A stretch of DNA of 9,198 nt from Thiofilum sp039797965. Its GTDB lineage: Bacteria; Pseudomonadota; Gammaproteobacteria; Thiotrichales; Thiotrichaceae. The stretch's first letter is position 1. Every line of letters starts with the position of its first letter. The notes under the pieces were generated by a model. The model had not been told where the DNA came from and made no database searches. It saw only the letters and a list, made by a program, of their open reading frames with translations. The position numbers and the translations under genes were made by a program. Location of the stretch: positions 1 to 9,198 of the forward strand of contig JBDKGX010000095.1 in NCBI GenBank assembly GCA_039797965.1, read 5' to 3'. Of this stretch, positions 1-6,006 are shown in pieces.

Positions 1-2
1 GG

Positions 3-548
3 GTTAATCGCTTGATAAATACGAGCAGGAGTAGGTTTGCTTGGCTCACAACTCAGTACTTGTTGAATTTCTGGCATAAAACGATAGCCGCGTTGTTCTT
101 GATGCGTTTTACATAGGCCTTTAAAAGACTCTGATTTATTATTGTGCTTTAAGGTGACTTGACAAGGGTTACCTACTTTCAGTTGAGCGCAAAAGCGGTC
201 GGTTACCTGAGGATAGGGGGGCTTTTGAGAAAACTTGTCAGGAATTTGGCGATCAATGATTACAGATTCAGTCCGTTGACATTGTAAGGTAATTTTTAGA
301 TCAACGAGTTCACGTACACATTTGCCCTTACCGCCTCCCTCAAATACTGTACCTGCGATAGTGCAAGCATCGTCTATAGTTTTATTAGTACAGTATTGGT
401 CAGTTTGATCAATTAGCTTAGGATTATCAGTAAAGCGTTGTTGCGCATCTGCCACTTCAGGAGCAATCAAATCCGCTTGTAAGACAGAAGCAAATAATAT
501 TAATCCTAAAGTACTTCCTAGTAATGTACGAAATTTAGACGATAACAT
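3..548 (-). CDS. Secreted cysteine-rich protein of unknown function (3' end outside window)
   Basis: An open frame runs leftward from an ATG at 548-546 to the window edge without a stop, giving at least 182 residues. The start is preceded by AGGAGT about 5 nt upstream, a good ribosome binding site. Residues 1-25 form a Sec signal peptide: a short basic start, a hydrophobic core (LLGSTLGLILFASV) and a likely cleavage after LQA. The mature part is polar and has eight cysteines, which suggests disulfide bonds in the periplasm or outside the cell. Near the middle is a glycine-rich EGGGKGKC stretch. I recognise no catalytic motif and no family. It is divergent from the gene at 629, which also codes for a secreted Cys-containing protein, with about 80 bp between the two starts. 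The reading frame, RBS and signal peptide make it a convincing gene; its function is unknown. Confidence 0.8.
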   Translation of the reverse strand, partial: MLSSKFRTLLGSTLGLILFASVLQADLIAPEVADAQQRFTDNPKLIDQTDQYCTNKTIDDACTIAGTVFEGGGKGKCVRELVDLKITLQCQRTESVIIDRQIPDKFSQKPPYPQVTDRFCAQLKVGNPCQVTLKHNNKSESFKGLCKTHQEQRGYRFMPEIQQVLSCEPSKPTPARIYQAIN

Positions 549-628
549 ATTGACTCCTAAGGTATTCTACGGGTGTAAGAGGTTAATGCTAGAACGATCA
601 GTATTTTACAGCAAGAGAGGTGAAATGT
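549..628. promoter_or_regulatory. Divergent intergenic region between two secreted-protein genes
   Basis: These 80 bases separate two outward-facing starts, so promoters for both genes must lie here or overlap the coding ends. On the minus strand TAGAAT near 569-574 is a possible -10 box, but no good -35 box stands at the right distance. On the plus strand I see no clear sigma-70 pair. The ribosome binding sites of both genes are visible at the two edges. Confidence 0.4.
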
Positions 629-1162
629 ATGGTATTAAAAACACAATGGCGTACGTTTGTAGTACTAGGATTACTCACTACAGCCGTTCAAGCAGGAGCG
701 ATTAGTAGTCAGTACACAGCGCTAACCGACAAAGCCTGCAAAACCGTAGAGTCAGATGCTACAGGGTCAGGCTGGTATAAAGGTCGATGTGGTGGGGTTG
801 CGGGCTATCAGTTAATGTTAACAGAAGGCGATATTCGCCAATCGATTGATGTCGTGGCTCCCAATGGGAAAAATTATCCCCTCGATTTAATTAATAAAGT
901 CTCTAGTGCCTTTTCAATAGTAGGTGCAAAAGCAGAGTGGCGATTAGAAAAGCAAGGCAATAAAATCCAACCTATAGCGCTTATTGTACGTTATAACGCG
1001 GCTGAAGACCCTGAAAAACCTGAGAAAAATACGTCCTACTTGGTAGTCAGTAAAATTACTCCTCAAGCCATTTGCATTACAGATATTGTCAAACCGCAAG
1101 TTGATGCCAATACCAAAGCTCGCCAATTAGCCGATACAGCCGCTAGCAGACCTTGCAAATAA
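629..1162 (+). CDS. Small secreted protein of unknown function
   Basis: The protein has 177 residues from the ATG at 629. A GTG at 620 is in frame, but the AGAGAGG at 614-620 overlaps it and is well spaced (8 nt) from the ATG at 629, so 629 is preferred. The first ~22 residues (MVLKTQWRTFVVLGLLTTAVQA) are a Sec signal peptide. The mature chain has four cysteines, at roughly residues 37, 54, 148 and 176, which could form two disulfides. Distinct stretches are GSGWYKGRC, a QSIDVVAPNGK segment, and SSAFSIVGAKAEWRL. They give the impression of a conserved family of periplasmic proteins, but I cannot name it and no active-site signature is visible. It lies head to head with the secreted protein gene at 3-548, and a stem-loop follows its stop. 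The gene is well supported; the function is unknown. Confidence 0.82.
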   Translation: MVLKTQWRTFVVLGLLTTAVQAGAISSQYTALTDKACKTVESDATGSGWYKGRCGGVAGYQLMLTEGDIRQSIDVVAPNGKNYPLDLINKVSSAFSIVGAKAEWRLEKQGNKIQPIALIVRYNAAEDPEKPEKNTSYLVVSKITPQAICITDIVKPQVDANTKARQLADTAASRPCK

Positions 1163-1178
1163 ACCCTCTCATCCTTTA

Positions 1179-1202
1179 GGGGCGAACTATAGGGTTCGCC
1201 TC
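1179..1202 (+). terminator. Stem-loop after the secreted-protein gene (no U-tract)
   Basis: GGCGAAC at 1181-1187 pairs perfectly with GTTCGCC at 1194-1200 around a 6-nt loop, with a G-U and a G-C pair extending the base outward. It starts 18 nt past the stop at 1162. There is no run of T after it, so it may be a factor-dependent terminator or a 3'-end stabiliser rather than a classical intrinsic terminator. Confidence 0.45.
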
Positions 1203-1268
1203 GTCGCTATGCTCTATTTACGTGACTCGTGATACTTTTATAAATCCATTTGGTATGGGTTCTGCATC

Positions 1269-1274
1269 TATAAT
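1269..1274 (+). promoter_or_regulatory. -10 box of the metallophosphoesterase-def operon
   Basis: TATAAT, an exact sigma-70 -10 hexamer, ends 32 nt before the ATG at 1307. The matching -35 is weak: TTTGGT at 1249-1254 is too close (14 nt), and the sequence at 17 nt spacing is CCATTT. The perfect -10 and its position make it the best promoter candidate for the operon. Confidence 0.5.
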
Positions 1275-1306
1275 GTGAATTAGTAGGGCATTTATGAGGA
1301 TTAACT

Positions 1307-1939
1307 ATGCAACTAACCTTTATCTCTGACACTCATGGCAAACATCGCGATCTAGTACTGGGGGCGGGTGATGTATTAATTCATTGCGGAGATTTTACGC
1401 GAATGGGTGAGGTGGATGAGGTAGAGGATTTTGCTGACTTCATTAGTCTGCAGAACTTTCACCATAAAATAGTGATTGCAGGGAATCATGATTGGTGCTT
1501 TGAGGATAATCGCCGAGCAGAGGCTGAAAAAGTACTGACTGAAAAAGGGATTATTTATTTAAATGATTCAGGCATTGAAATTGCGGGTAAGTACTTCTGG
1601 GGTTCACCGATTCAACCCGAGTTTTGTGATTGGGCTTTTAATCGTCCTCGTGGTAAAAAAATTGCGGAACATTGGCAATTAATCCCCAAGTATACCGATG
1701 TATTAATTACCCATGGCCCCGCTTTTGGTTATTTAGATGAGTGTTATCATGGCGAGCGAGTAGGTTGTGAGGAGTTAGCTAAAGTAGTATTTAAAATAAA
1801 ACCGCGAATTCATGCTTTTGGGCATATTCACGAAGATTATGGTACTGATGAAAAACGCGGGGTTTTATTTGTGAATGCTTGTTCTTTAAATGAGGACTAT
1901 GAGTTAGCTAATCCTCCTATTACTGTACAACTAGATTAG
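1307..1939 (+). CDS. Calcineurin-like metallophosphoesterase (MPPED/239FB-type)
   Basis: This is a 210-residue cytoplasmic phosphoesterase with no signal peptide, starting 6 nt after a GAGGA ribosome binding site. All metal-binding blocks of the calcineurin-like superfamily are present in order: D8-x-H10 in FISDTHGKH, GD at 28-29, GNHD at 59-62, THGP at 135-138 and GHIH at 172-175. Together they normally hold two metal ions (often Mn or Fe). The GNHDW and GHIHEDYG forms and the C-terminal FVNACSLN...NPPITVQL resemble the small MPPED1/MPPED2 group, whose members are cyclic-nucleotide or related phosphodiesterases; the natural substrate of the bacterial members is mostly unknown. It is the first gene of a pair with def, 11 nt apart. 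Class assignment is secure; the substrate is not known. Confidence 0.93.
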   Translation: MQLTFISDTHGKHRDLVLGAGDVLIHCGDFTRMGEVDEVEDFADFISLQNFHHKIVIAGNHDWCFEDNRRAEAEKVLTEKGIIYLNDSGIEIAGKYFWGSPIQPEFCDWAFNRPRGKKIAEHWQLIPKYTDVLITHGPAFGYLDECYHGERVGCEELAKVVFKIKPRIHAFGHIHEDYGTDEKRGVLFVNACSLNEDYELANPPITVQLD

Positions 1940-1950
1940 AGGAAAGAACT

Positions 1951-2463
1951 ATGATGCCTTCTACTTCATCTCAAGTACTTCCCATTGCTCAACAAGGTGA
2001 CGCGGTTTTAGCTCAAATAGCTAAACTTGTGATCGACCCTTTACACGCTGATATTCAAACACTGATTCGTGATATGCACGCCACTATGTTAGCCGCTAAT
2101 GGTGTGGGGATTGCTGCACCACAGGTCTTTCAATCATTACGCATTATTATTGTGGCATCTCGTCCTAATCCGCGTTATCCCGATGCGCCTGTGATGGAGC
2201 CGATTGCCATGATTAATCCAGAGATTATTTGGCACTCGGATGAGGTGTGCATGGGTGAGGAGGGTTGTTTGAGTGTAGCTAATACCCGTGGCTCGGTACA
2301 ACGCGCTGAACGTTTGCGAGTAAAGTACTTGAGTGAGCAGGGGCATTTATTAGAGCAAGAGCACAGTGGTTTTGTGGCAAGAATTATTCAGCATGAAATT
2401 GATCATTTGAATGGAGTACTTTTTGTCGAAAGAGCTGAAAGTACTCAGTCGATCACTGTTTAA
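1951..2463 (+). CDS. def: Peptide deformylase
   Basis: This 170-residue enzyme removes the formyl group from the N-terminal methionine of new proteins in the cytoplasm, using a catalytic Fe(II) or other divalent metal ion. The three family motifs are complete: GVGIAAPQ at 51-58, EGCLS at 104-108 (Cys106 is a metal ligand) and HEIDH at 148-152 (two His ligands and the catalytic Glu149). The length is normal for bacterial deformylases. GAGGA at 1939-1943, overlapping the stop of the upstream gene, gives 7 nt spacing to the ATG at 1951; a second ATG follows at once. It is cotranscribed with a metallophosphoesterase rather than with fmt, the usual partner of the housekeeping copy, so it may be a second deformylase in this genome. 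The last ~35 bases of coding sequence contain two AGTACT copies able to form a hairpin. Confidence 0.95.
   Translation: MMPSTSSQVLPIAQQGDAVLAQIAKLVIDPLHADIQTLIRDMHATMLAANGVGIAAPQVFQSLRIIIVASRPNPRYPDAPVMEPIAMINPEIIWHSDEVCMGEEGCLSVANTRGSVQRAERLRVKYLSEQGHLLEQEHSGFVARIIQHEIDHLNGVLFVERAESTQSITV
2414..2446. repeat. AGTACT-paired hairpin inside the 3' end of def
   Basis: GAGTACTTT at 2414-2422 and AAAGTACTC at 2438-2446 are exact reverse complements, giving a 9-bp stem around 15 nt, within codons for GVLF and ESTQ. The two AGTACT cores lie in different codon frames, so the pairing is not a simple result of repeated amino acids. Confidence 0.6.
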
Positions 2464-2464
2464 A

Positions 2465-2495
2465 TAAAAAACCCGCTAGTGGTAGCGGGTCTTTT
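2465..2495. terminator. Bidirectional intrinsic terminator between def and aspS
   Basis: ACCCGCTA (2471-2478) pairs with TAGCGGGT (2483-2490) around a GTGG loop. On the plus strand the stem is followed by CTTTT, ending the metallophosphoesterase-def transcript. On the minus strand it is followed by six T (complement of AAAAAA at 2465-2470), ending aspS. The two genes converge here, 58 bp apart, so one hairpin serves both. Confidence 0.92.
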
Positions 2496-2521
2496 ATCAG
2501 CTAATCAAGTATTTGAATTAC

Positions 2522-4294
2522 TTAAGCTTGCTTTTCTGGCAGTTGCACACGAACGCTGAGTTCACGTAACTGCTTGGCAGGGACTTCAGAGGGCGCGTGA
2601 GTCATTAAGCATGCAGCTGTTTGAGTTTTCGGGAATGCCATCACGTCACGAATGGACTGACTGCCTGTCATCAACATGACTAAGCGATCTAAACCAAACG
2701 CCAAACCACCATGAGGAGGGCAACCGTATTTTAAAGCATTGAGTAGGAAGCCAAACTTTTCTTCTGCTTCTTCATCGGAAATACCCAATAAGCTAAATAC
2801 TTTCTTCTGCATTTCCATCTGATGAATACGAATCGAGCCACCGCCGACTTCAGTACCGTTCAATACCATATCGTAAGCGCGTGATAACGCTTCACCGGGA
2901 TTAGTTGCCCAGTCATCACCTTTTGGTGCGGTAAAGGGGTGATGAATCGCAACCCAGCGGTTTTCTTTATCGTCAAACTCAAACATCGGGAAATCAACGA
3001 CCCAAAGTGCAGCCCAATCGCCTTGCAGCATATTGAGGTCTTGACCGATTTTAAGACGTAAAGCCCCCATGGAGTCATTCACCACGCGAGCTTTATCGGC
3101 ACCGAAGAAAATCAAATCGCCATTTTCGGCTTGAGTTCGCGCTAAAATGTTTTGCACCACTTGATCGGGTAAGAATTTCAGAATAGGAGACTGTAAGCCT
3201 TCCATACCTGCACCCAGATCATTGATCTTAATGTAAGCCAGACCTTTTGCACCGTAGCGCCCGACGTATTTGGTGTAGTCGTCAATATCTTTACGGGATA
3301 AACGATCACCTTGTGGTACACGTAACGCCACAATACGGCTATTCGGGTCTTTAGCAGGTACAGCAAAAACTTTGAAATCCACTTCCTGCATTAAATCTTT
3401 GACTTCGACAAACTCTAATGGGTTACGCATATCGGGTTTGTCAGAGCCAAAGCGATGCATCGCTTCAGAGTAGGGCATCCGAGGGAAGGGGTTGGGTAGG
3501 TCAATGTTGAGTACTTCCTTATAGGTTGCACGCATCATGTTTTCCATCAGATTCATAATGTCGTCTTCATCTAAGAACGACGTTTCAATATCAATCTGAG
3601 TAAATTCAGGCTGACGATCGGCACGCAAATCTTCATCACGGAAGCAACGCGCAAATTGATAGTAACGATCCATCCCAGCCATCATCAATAGTTGCTTAAA
3701 CAACTGAGGAGATTGTGGCAATGCAAAGAATGACCCCGGATAAGTACGGCTAGGTACTAGGTAATCACGCGCCCCTTCAGGAGTGGCTTTAGTGAGCATC
3801 GGCGTTTCAATGTCTAAAAAGCCATTGTCCTCTAAATAGCGACGGATAAAGCCGGTAACTTTGGCACGGGTTTGGAAACGCTGTTGCATTTCAGGGCGGC
3901 GTAAGTCGATATAGCGATAGGTTAAGCGCGTATCTTCGCCTACGTTGTTTTCGTCTAATTGGAAAGGAGGGGTGGCGGCTTCGTTGAGAATGTTTAGTTC
4001 TTTGACGAGTACTTCGACCTTGCCACTATGTAAATCAGGATTAGCGCTACCTTCTGGGCGTAGACGCACAGTACCAGTCACTTGCAACACATATTCATTA
4101 CGGACACGCTCAGCCTTAGCAAACACCTCTTGTGGATTAGGGTTGAAAACGATTTGCACTAAACCCGCACGATCCCGTAAATCGACGAATATAACGCCAC
4201 CGTGATCGCGACGACGGTTGACCCATCCACACAAAGTAATAGTTTGATCTAGCAAGCTCTCATCCACTTGCCCGCAATAATGGCTGCGCATCAT
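2522..4294 (-). CDS. aspS: Aspartyl-tRNA synthetase, likely non-discriminating type
   Basis: This class II synthetase joins aspartate to tRNA-Asp in the cytoplasm. The frame is open back to 4339, but the ATG at 4294 has AGGA 8 nt upstream, and it gives 590 residues beginning MMRSHYCGQ, the usual length and N-terminus; a second ATG lies at 4291. Domains in order: OB-fold anticodon-binding domain (about 1-110), class II core with ETPMLTKATPEGARDYLVPSR, motif 2 FRDEDLRADRQPEFTQ (218-233), the bacterial GAD insertion (about 275-415), HHPFTAP (451-457), and motif 3 GLAFGLDR (530-537). The anticodon domain has His31 in RRRDHGG and a glycine in RLRPEG, the pattern of Pseudomonas aeruginosa AspRS, which also charges tRNA-Asn. 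E. coli has Leu at position 30. This suggests an enzyme that works with the GatCAB amidotransferase. It shares its terminator with the convergent def. Confidence 0.97.
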   Translation of the reverse strand: MMRSHYCGQVDESLLDQTITLCGWVNRRRDHGGVIFVDLRDRAGLVQIVFNPNPQEVFAKAERVRNEYVLQVTGTVRLRPEGSANPDLHSGKVEVLVKELNILNEAATPPFQLDENNVGEDTRLTYRYIDLRRPEMQQRFQTRAKVTGFIRRYLEDNGFLDIETPMLTKATPEGARDYLVPSRTYPGSFFALPQSPQLFKQLLMMAGMDRYYQFARCFRDEDLRADRQPEFTQIDIETSFLDEDDIMNLMENMMRATYKEVLNIDLPNPFPRMPYSEAMHRFGSDKPDMRNPLEFVEVKDLMQEVDFKVFAVPAKDPNSRIVALRVPQGDRLSRKDIDDYTKYVGRYGAKGLAYIKINDLGAGMEGLQSPILKFLPDQVVQNILARTQAENGDLIFFGADKARVVNDSMGALRLKIGQDLNMLQGDWAALWVVDFPMFEFDDKENRWVAIHHPFTAPKGDDWATNPGEALSRAYDMVLNGTEVGGGSIRIHQMEMQKKVFSLLGISDEEAEEKFGFLLNALKYGCPPHGGLAFGLDRLVMLMTGSQSIRDVMAFPKTQTAACLMTHAPSEVPAKQLRELSVRVQLPEKQA

Positions 4295-4500
4295 ATAATT
4301 ATTCCTGCATATCGTTGCATTGAGTTGGCCATAACGCACCTTTAAAGCTGCCCTATTATTAATTGGCTATTAGGTAAAAGGCGCAAAATGAAAAGCAGAG
4401 ATGGTAAGCCTTGCAAGACTTGGGTGCAAGTGTGAATGGAGTACTTTATAGCAATCAAGGCTTAAAGTACTCTCAGCGTTTTAGAAGGCAGGATAAAGGG
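4295..4500 (-). promoter_or_regulatory. Upstream region of aspS and 3' region of the beta-barrel gene
   Basis: These 206 bases must hold the aspS promoter on the minus strand. AATAAT (complement of 4355-4360) is a fair -10 box, but no convincing -35 stands 16-18 nt upstream. The 10-bp AGTACT hairpin at 4439-4472 lies beyond it. I see no other ORF with a ribosome binding site here. Confidence 0.35.
4439..4472. repeat. AGTACT-paired hairpin 3' of the beta-barrel gene
   Basis: GAGTACTTTA at 4439-4448 is the exact reverse complement of TAAAGTACTC at 4463-4472, giving a 10-bp stem with a 14-nt loop. It lies 29 bases past the stop of the minus-strand beta-barrel gene, where a terminator would be expected. 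No T-run follows on either strand, so a 3'-end stem-loop or REP-like element is more likely than a classical terminator. Confidence 0.6.
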
Positions 4501-5088
4501 TTAAAGTGACGAGTAACCCACACCAATACTTAATAAACCTACACTTTGGTCGCCACCAATGTGCTCGTATTCAGTGCGAATATTCCAATTGTCATCAATG
4601 TCATATTCAGTGCCTGCGCCGATCAGCATACCTGTAGCAGATTTTTTAATATCTGAGTTGACTTTAGTCGCACCTACCATTGTAGAGACGGAGCCTTTAG
4701 CATTGAGTTTGACCGCACCCACTTTACCAAGTACTGAAAAACCATTTTTGCCTACTGGCAGAGTCACTACCCCACTCATACCGGTACCTGAGACTTCTAA
4801 GTCCTCAATAGTACCAAGATTGTGATAGGTCATTTCTAGAGAGACTTTCTCAGTAATATCGTAACCACCATACAGTTTCCAGCCACCACTTTGACATTGG
4901 TCAGCACTTAAAAAACAGTCTGTTTGGTAAGTACTAGCACTGATGCCACCATAAAAACCCGATAGGTCAGGCAATTTAGGTTTATTAGCACCAAAAGCAT
5001 CATCACCATAATCATAAGAGTCCGCATAGCTCGCAGGAGCTAACAAGCTAAATGCCGCAATGACTAGCCATTTTTGCAAGGATTTCAT
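4501..5088 (-). CDS. Outer-membrane beta-barrel protein (OmpA/OMP_b-brl type), paralog 1
   Basis: The protein has 195 residues. Residues 1-22 (MKSLQKWLVIAAFSLLAPASYA) are a Sec signal peptide. The mature chain shows alternating polar and hydrophobic strands ending in glycine-rich turns, as in small eight-stranded barrels of the OmpA/OmpX kind: FYGGISAS, WKLYGGYDI, VSLEMTYHNLG, GFSVLGKVGAV, GMLIGAGTEYDI, WNIRTEYEHIGG and the final LLSIGVGYSSL. It ends in Leu rather than the usual Phe of a BAM signal. A Cys pair at 58 and 65 probably forms a loop disulfide. The blocks YHNLG, LIGAG, and EYEHxGGD are shared with the gene at 5167-5820, so the two are tandem paralogs. AGGA a few bases before the ATG at 5088 supports the start. 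The cargo or function is unknown; it could be structural, adhesive or a narrow pore. Confidence 0.85.
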   Translation of the reverse strand: MKSLQKWLVIAAFSLLAPASYADSYDYGDDAFGANKPKLPDLSGFYGGISASTYQTDCFLSADQCQSGGWKLYGGYDITEKVSLEMTYHNLGTIEDLEVSGTGMSGVVTLPVGKNGFSVLGKVGAVKLNAKGSVSTMVGATKVNSDIKKSATGMLIGAGTEYDIDDNWNIRTEYEHIGGDQSVGLLSIGVGYSSL

Positions 5089-5124
5089 ATTGATCCTATA
5101 TTATTTTTATTATTATCAGAGATT

Positions 5125-5154
5125 CTAAGAGTACTTTGAGGTGAGTACTCTTAG
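5125..5154. repeat. Perfect 11-bp AGTACT hairpin between the two beta-barrel genes
   Basis: CTAAGAGTACT (5125-5135) and AGTACTCTTAG (5144-5154) are exact reverse complements with an 8-nt loop. It starts only 12 nt after the stop of the upstream barrel gene (minus strand), inside a 78-bp gap. There is no T-run on either side. It could protect the upstream mRNA 3' end or attenuate transcription between the paralogs. Confidence 0.7.
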
Positions 5155-5166
5155 AGGAACAATATT

Positions 5167-5820
5167 TTAGAAGGTTTTATAGTTGGCACCCACTGAAAAC
5201 ATATGGGCATTTAAATCGCCCCCTACGTGTTCATATTCACCACGAACACTAAGATTATCACTAACCTTATAATCAGCACCGGCACCAATTAATAAATCAG
5301 TACCACTATTATCGGTAGGCTCAATGGTGCTGGAGCTACTACTACCTGTATAACTAGGAACAATGGTGGCAGGGGCATTCCACGCCATAAATCCAATGCG
5401 TCCAAAGGTATCTACTTTATCAAATAAACCCGTCGACACTTTGGCACTAGCACTCAAAGCGGTGGAGTTTACATCCCATAAAGCCGAGGTTTTACCGTCC
5501 GCACTAGTCCAAGTGTGTTCATAATGTCCAAGGTTATGGTAGCCCACTTCAGCTGCAACCGTTTCCGTGGCTTGGTAGCCTGCATAGGCTTTCCACATTG
5601 TATCGCTACAGGTTAGCTCTCCACATTGATGACCAATACCACCGCCATTTGAGTTGACATATCCGATTGATCCACCCAAATAAATATTACCGGCTTTGTA
5701 ATCACCTAATGCTTCAGATGAGCTTGAGGAATAATCATCAGAGTACGAACCTGCTTGCGCTTGAGCAGAGATAATCAAGCATGCAGTAGTCAGCGCGGTA
5801 GCCCAATGAAATAGTTTCAT
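5167..5820 (-). CDS. Outer-membrane beta-barrel protein (OmpA/OMP_b-brl type), paralog 2
   Basis: The protein has 217 residues. Residues 1-23 are a Sec signal peptide ending AQAQA. After it comes a Ser/Asp/Tyr-rich linker (SDDYSSSSSEAL), then barrel-like strands: IYLGGSIGYV, WKAYAGYQA, VAAEVGYHNLG, FGRIGFMAW, DLLIGAGADYKV, LSVRGEYEHVGGD and the end HMFSVGANYKTF. The last residue is Phe, the standard signal for insertion by the BAM complex. Cys66 and Cys71 flank a short loop, at the same place as the Cys pair of the paralog at 4501-5088. A second serine run (GSSSSS, about residue 158) lies in a probable surface loop. AGGGTG precedes the ATG at 5820. A promoter candidate lies upstream. The barrel class is confident from pattern; the substrate or role is unknown. 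Confidence 0.87.
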   Translation of the reverse strand: MKLFHWATALTTACLIISAQAQAGSYSDDYSSSSSEALGDYKAGNIYLGGSIGYVNSNGGGIGHQCGELTCSDTMWKAYAGYQATETVAAEVGYHNLGHYEHTWTSADGKTSALWDVNSTALSASAKVSTGLFDKVDTFGRIGFMAWNAPATIVPSYTGSSSSSTIEPTDNSGTDLLIGAGADYKVSDNLSVRGEYEHVGGDLNAHMFSVGANYKTF

Positions 5821-5889
5821 AATGACACCCTGTATTATTTTGTCGTTGAAATGGGGGTTTGTGTTTATTGTGACTTATTTTAAGTGGAA

Positions 5890-5918
5890 ATATTAGGGTA
5901 CTCAGTTTTTTCGGATAA
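5890..5918 (-). promoter_or_regulatory. Candidate sigma-70 promoter for the beta-barrel pair
   Basis: On the minus strand TTATCC (complement of 5913-5918) and TAATAT (complement of 5890-5895) are separated by exactly 17 nt. Both hexamers match the consensus only partly. The promoter would give a leader of about 60 nt before the ATG at 5820. Confidence 0.35.
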
Positions 5919-5943
5919 ATGGGGAAAGCACGAGATTAATCAT

Positions 5944-5973
5944 AACTACTAGGTTATTGATTACCTAGTAGTT
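5944..5973 (-). terminator. Perfect 11-bp stem-loop 3' of the lyase-like gene
   Basis: AACTACTAGGT (5944-5954) pairs with ACCTAGTAGTT (5963-5973) around an 8-nt loop, 26 nt past the alternative stop at 5999 and 34 nt past the stop at 6007. On the minus strand the stem is followed by ATGATTAAT rather than a clean T-run. It is the likely 3' end of the lyase-like transcript. The 11-8-11 geometry equals that of the hairpin at 5125-5154. Confidence 0.55.
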
Positions 5974-6006
5974 TGAATGGAATGAGTGGACTTTTAAATT
6001 AAGGGA

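Noticed and set aside
620..628. GTG start at 620 for the secreted-protein gene
   Set aside because: The only purine-rich SD (AGAGAGG, ending at 620) would overlap that start; it is well placed for the ATG at 629.
2860..3366. Two short minus-strand frames inside aspS (2860-3078 and 3178-3366)
   Set aside because: They are out-of-frame reads of the aspS coding strand without ribosome binding sites.
3945..4205. Plus-strand open frame of 86 codons opposite aspS
   Set aside because: It lies antisense inside a strongly conserved synthetase gene, and its protein looks like an antisense shadow without any domain. The same holds for the frames at 944-1126 (minus), 2137-2346 (minus) and 4559-4825 (plus).
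4295..4339. A 15-residue N-terminal extension of AspRS (start at 4339)
   Set aside because: It has no ribosome binding site in front, while the ATG at 4294 has AGGA at 8 nt and gives the family's normal N-terminus and length.
4355..4360. AATAAT as a definite aspS -10 box
   Set aside because: No acceptable -35 lies at 16-18 nt and the gap is AT-rich, so it is only mentioned within the upstream region.
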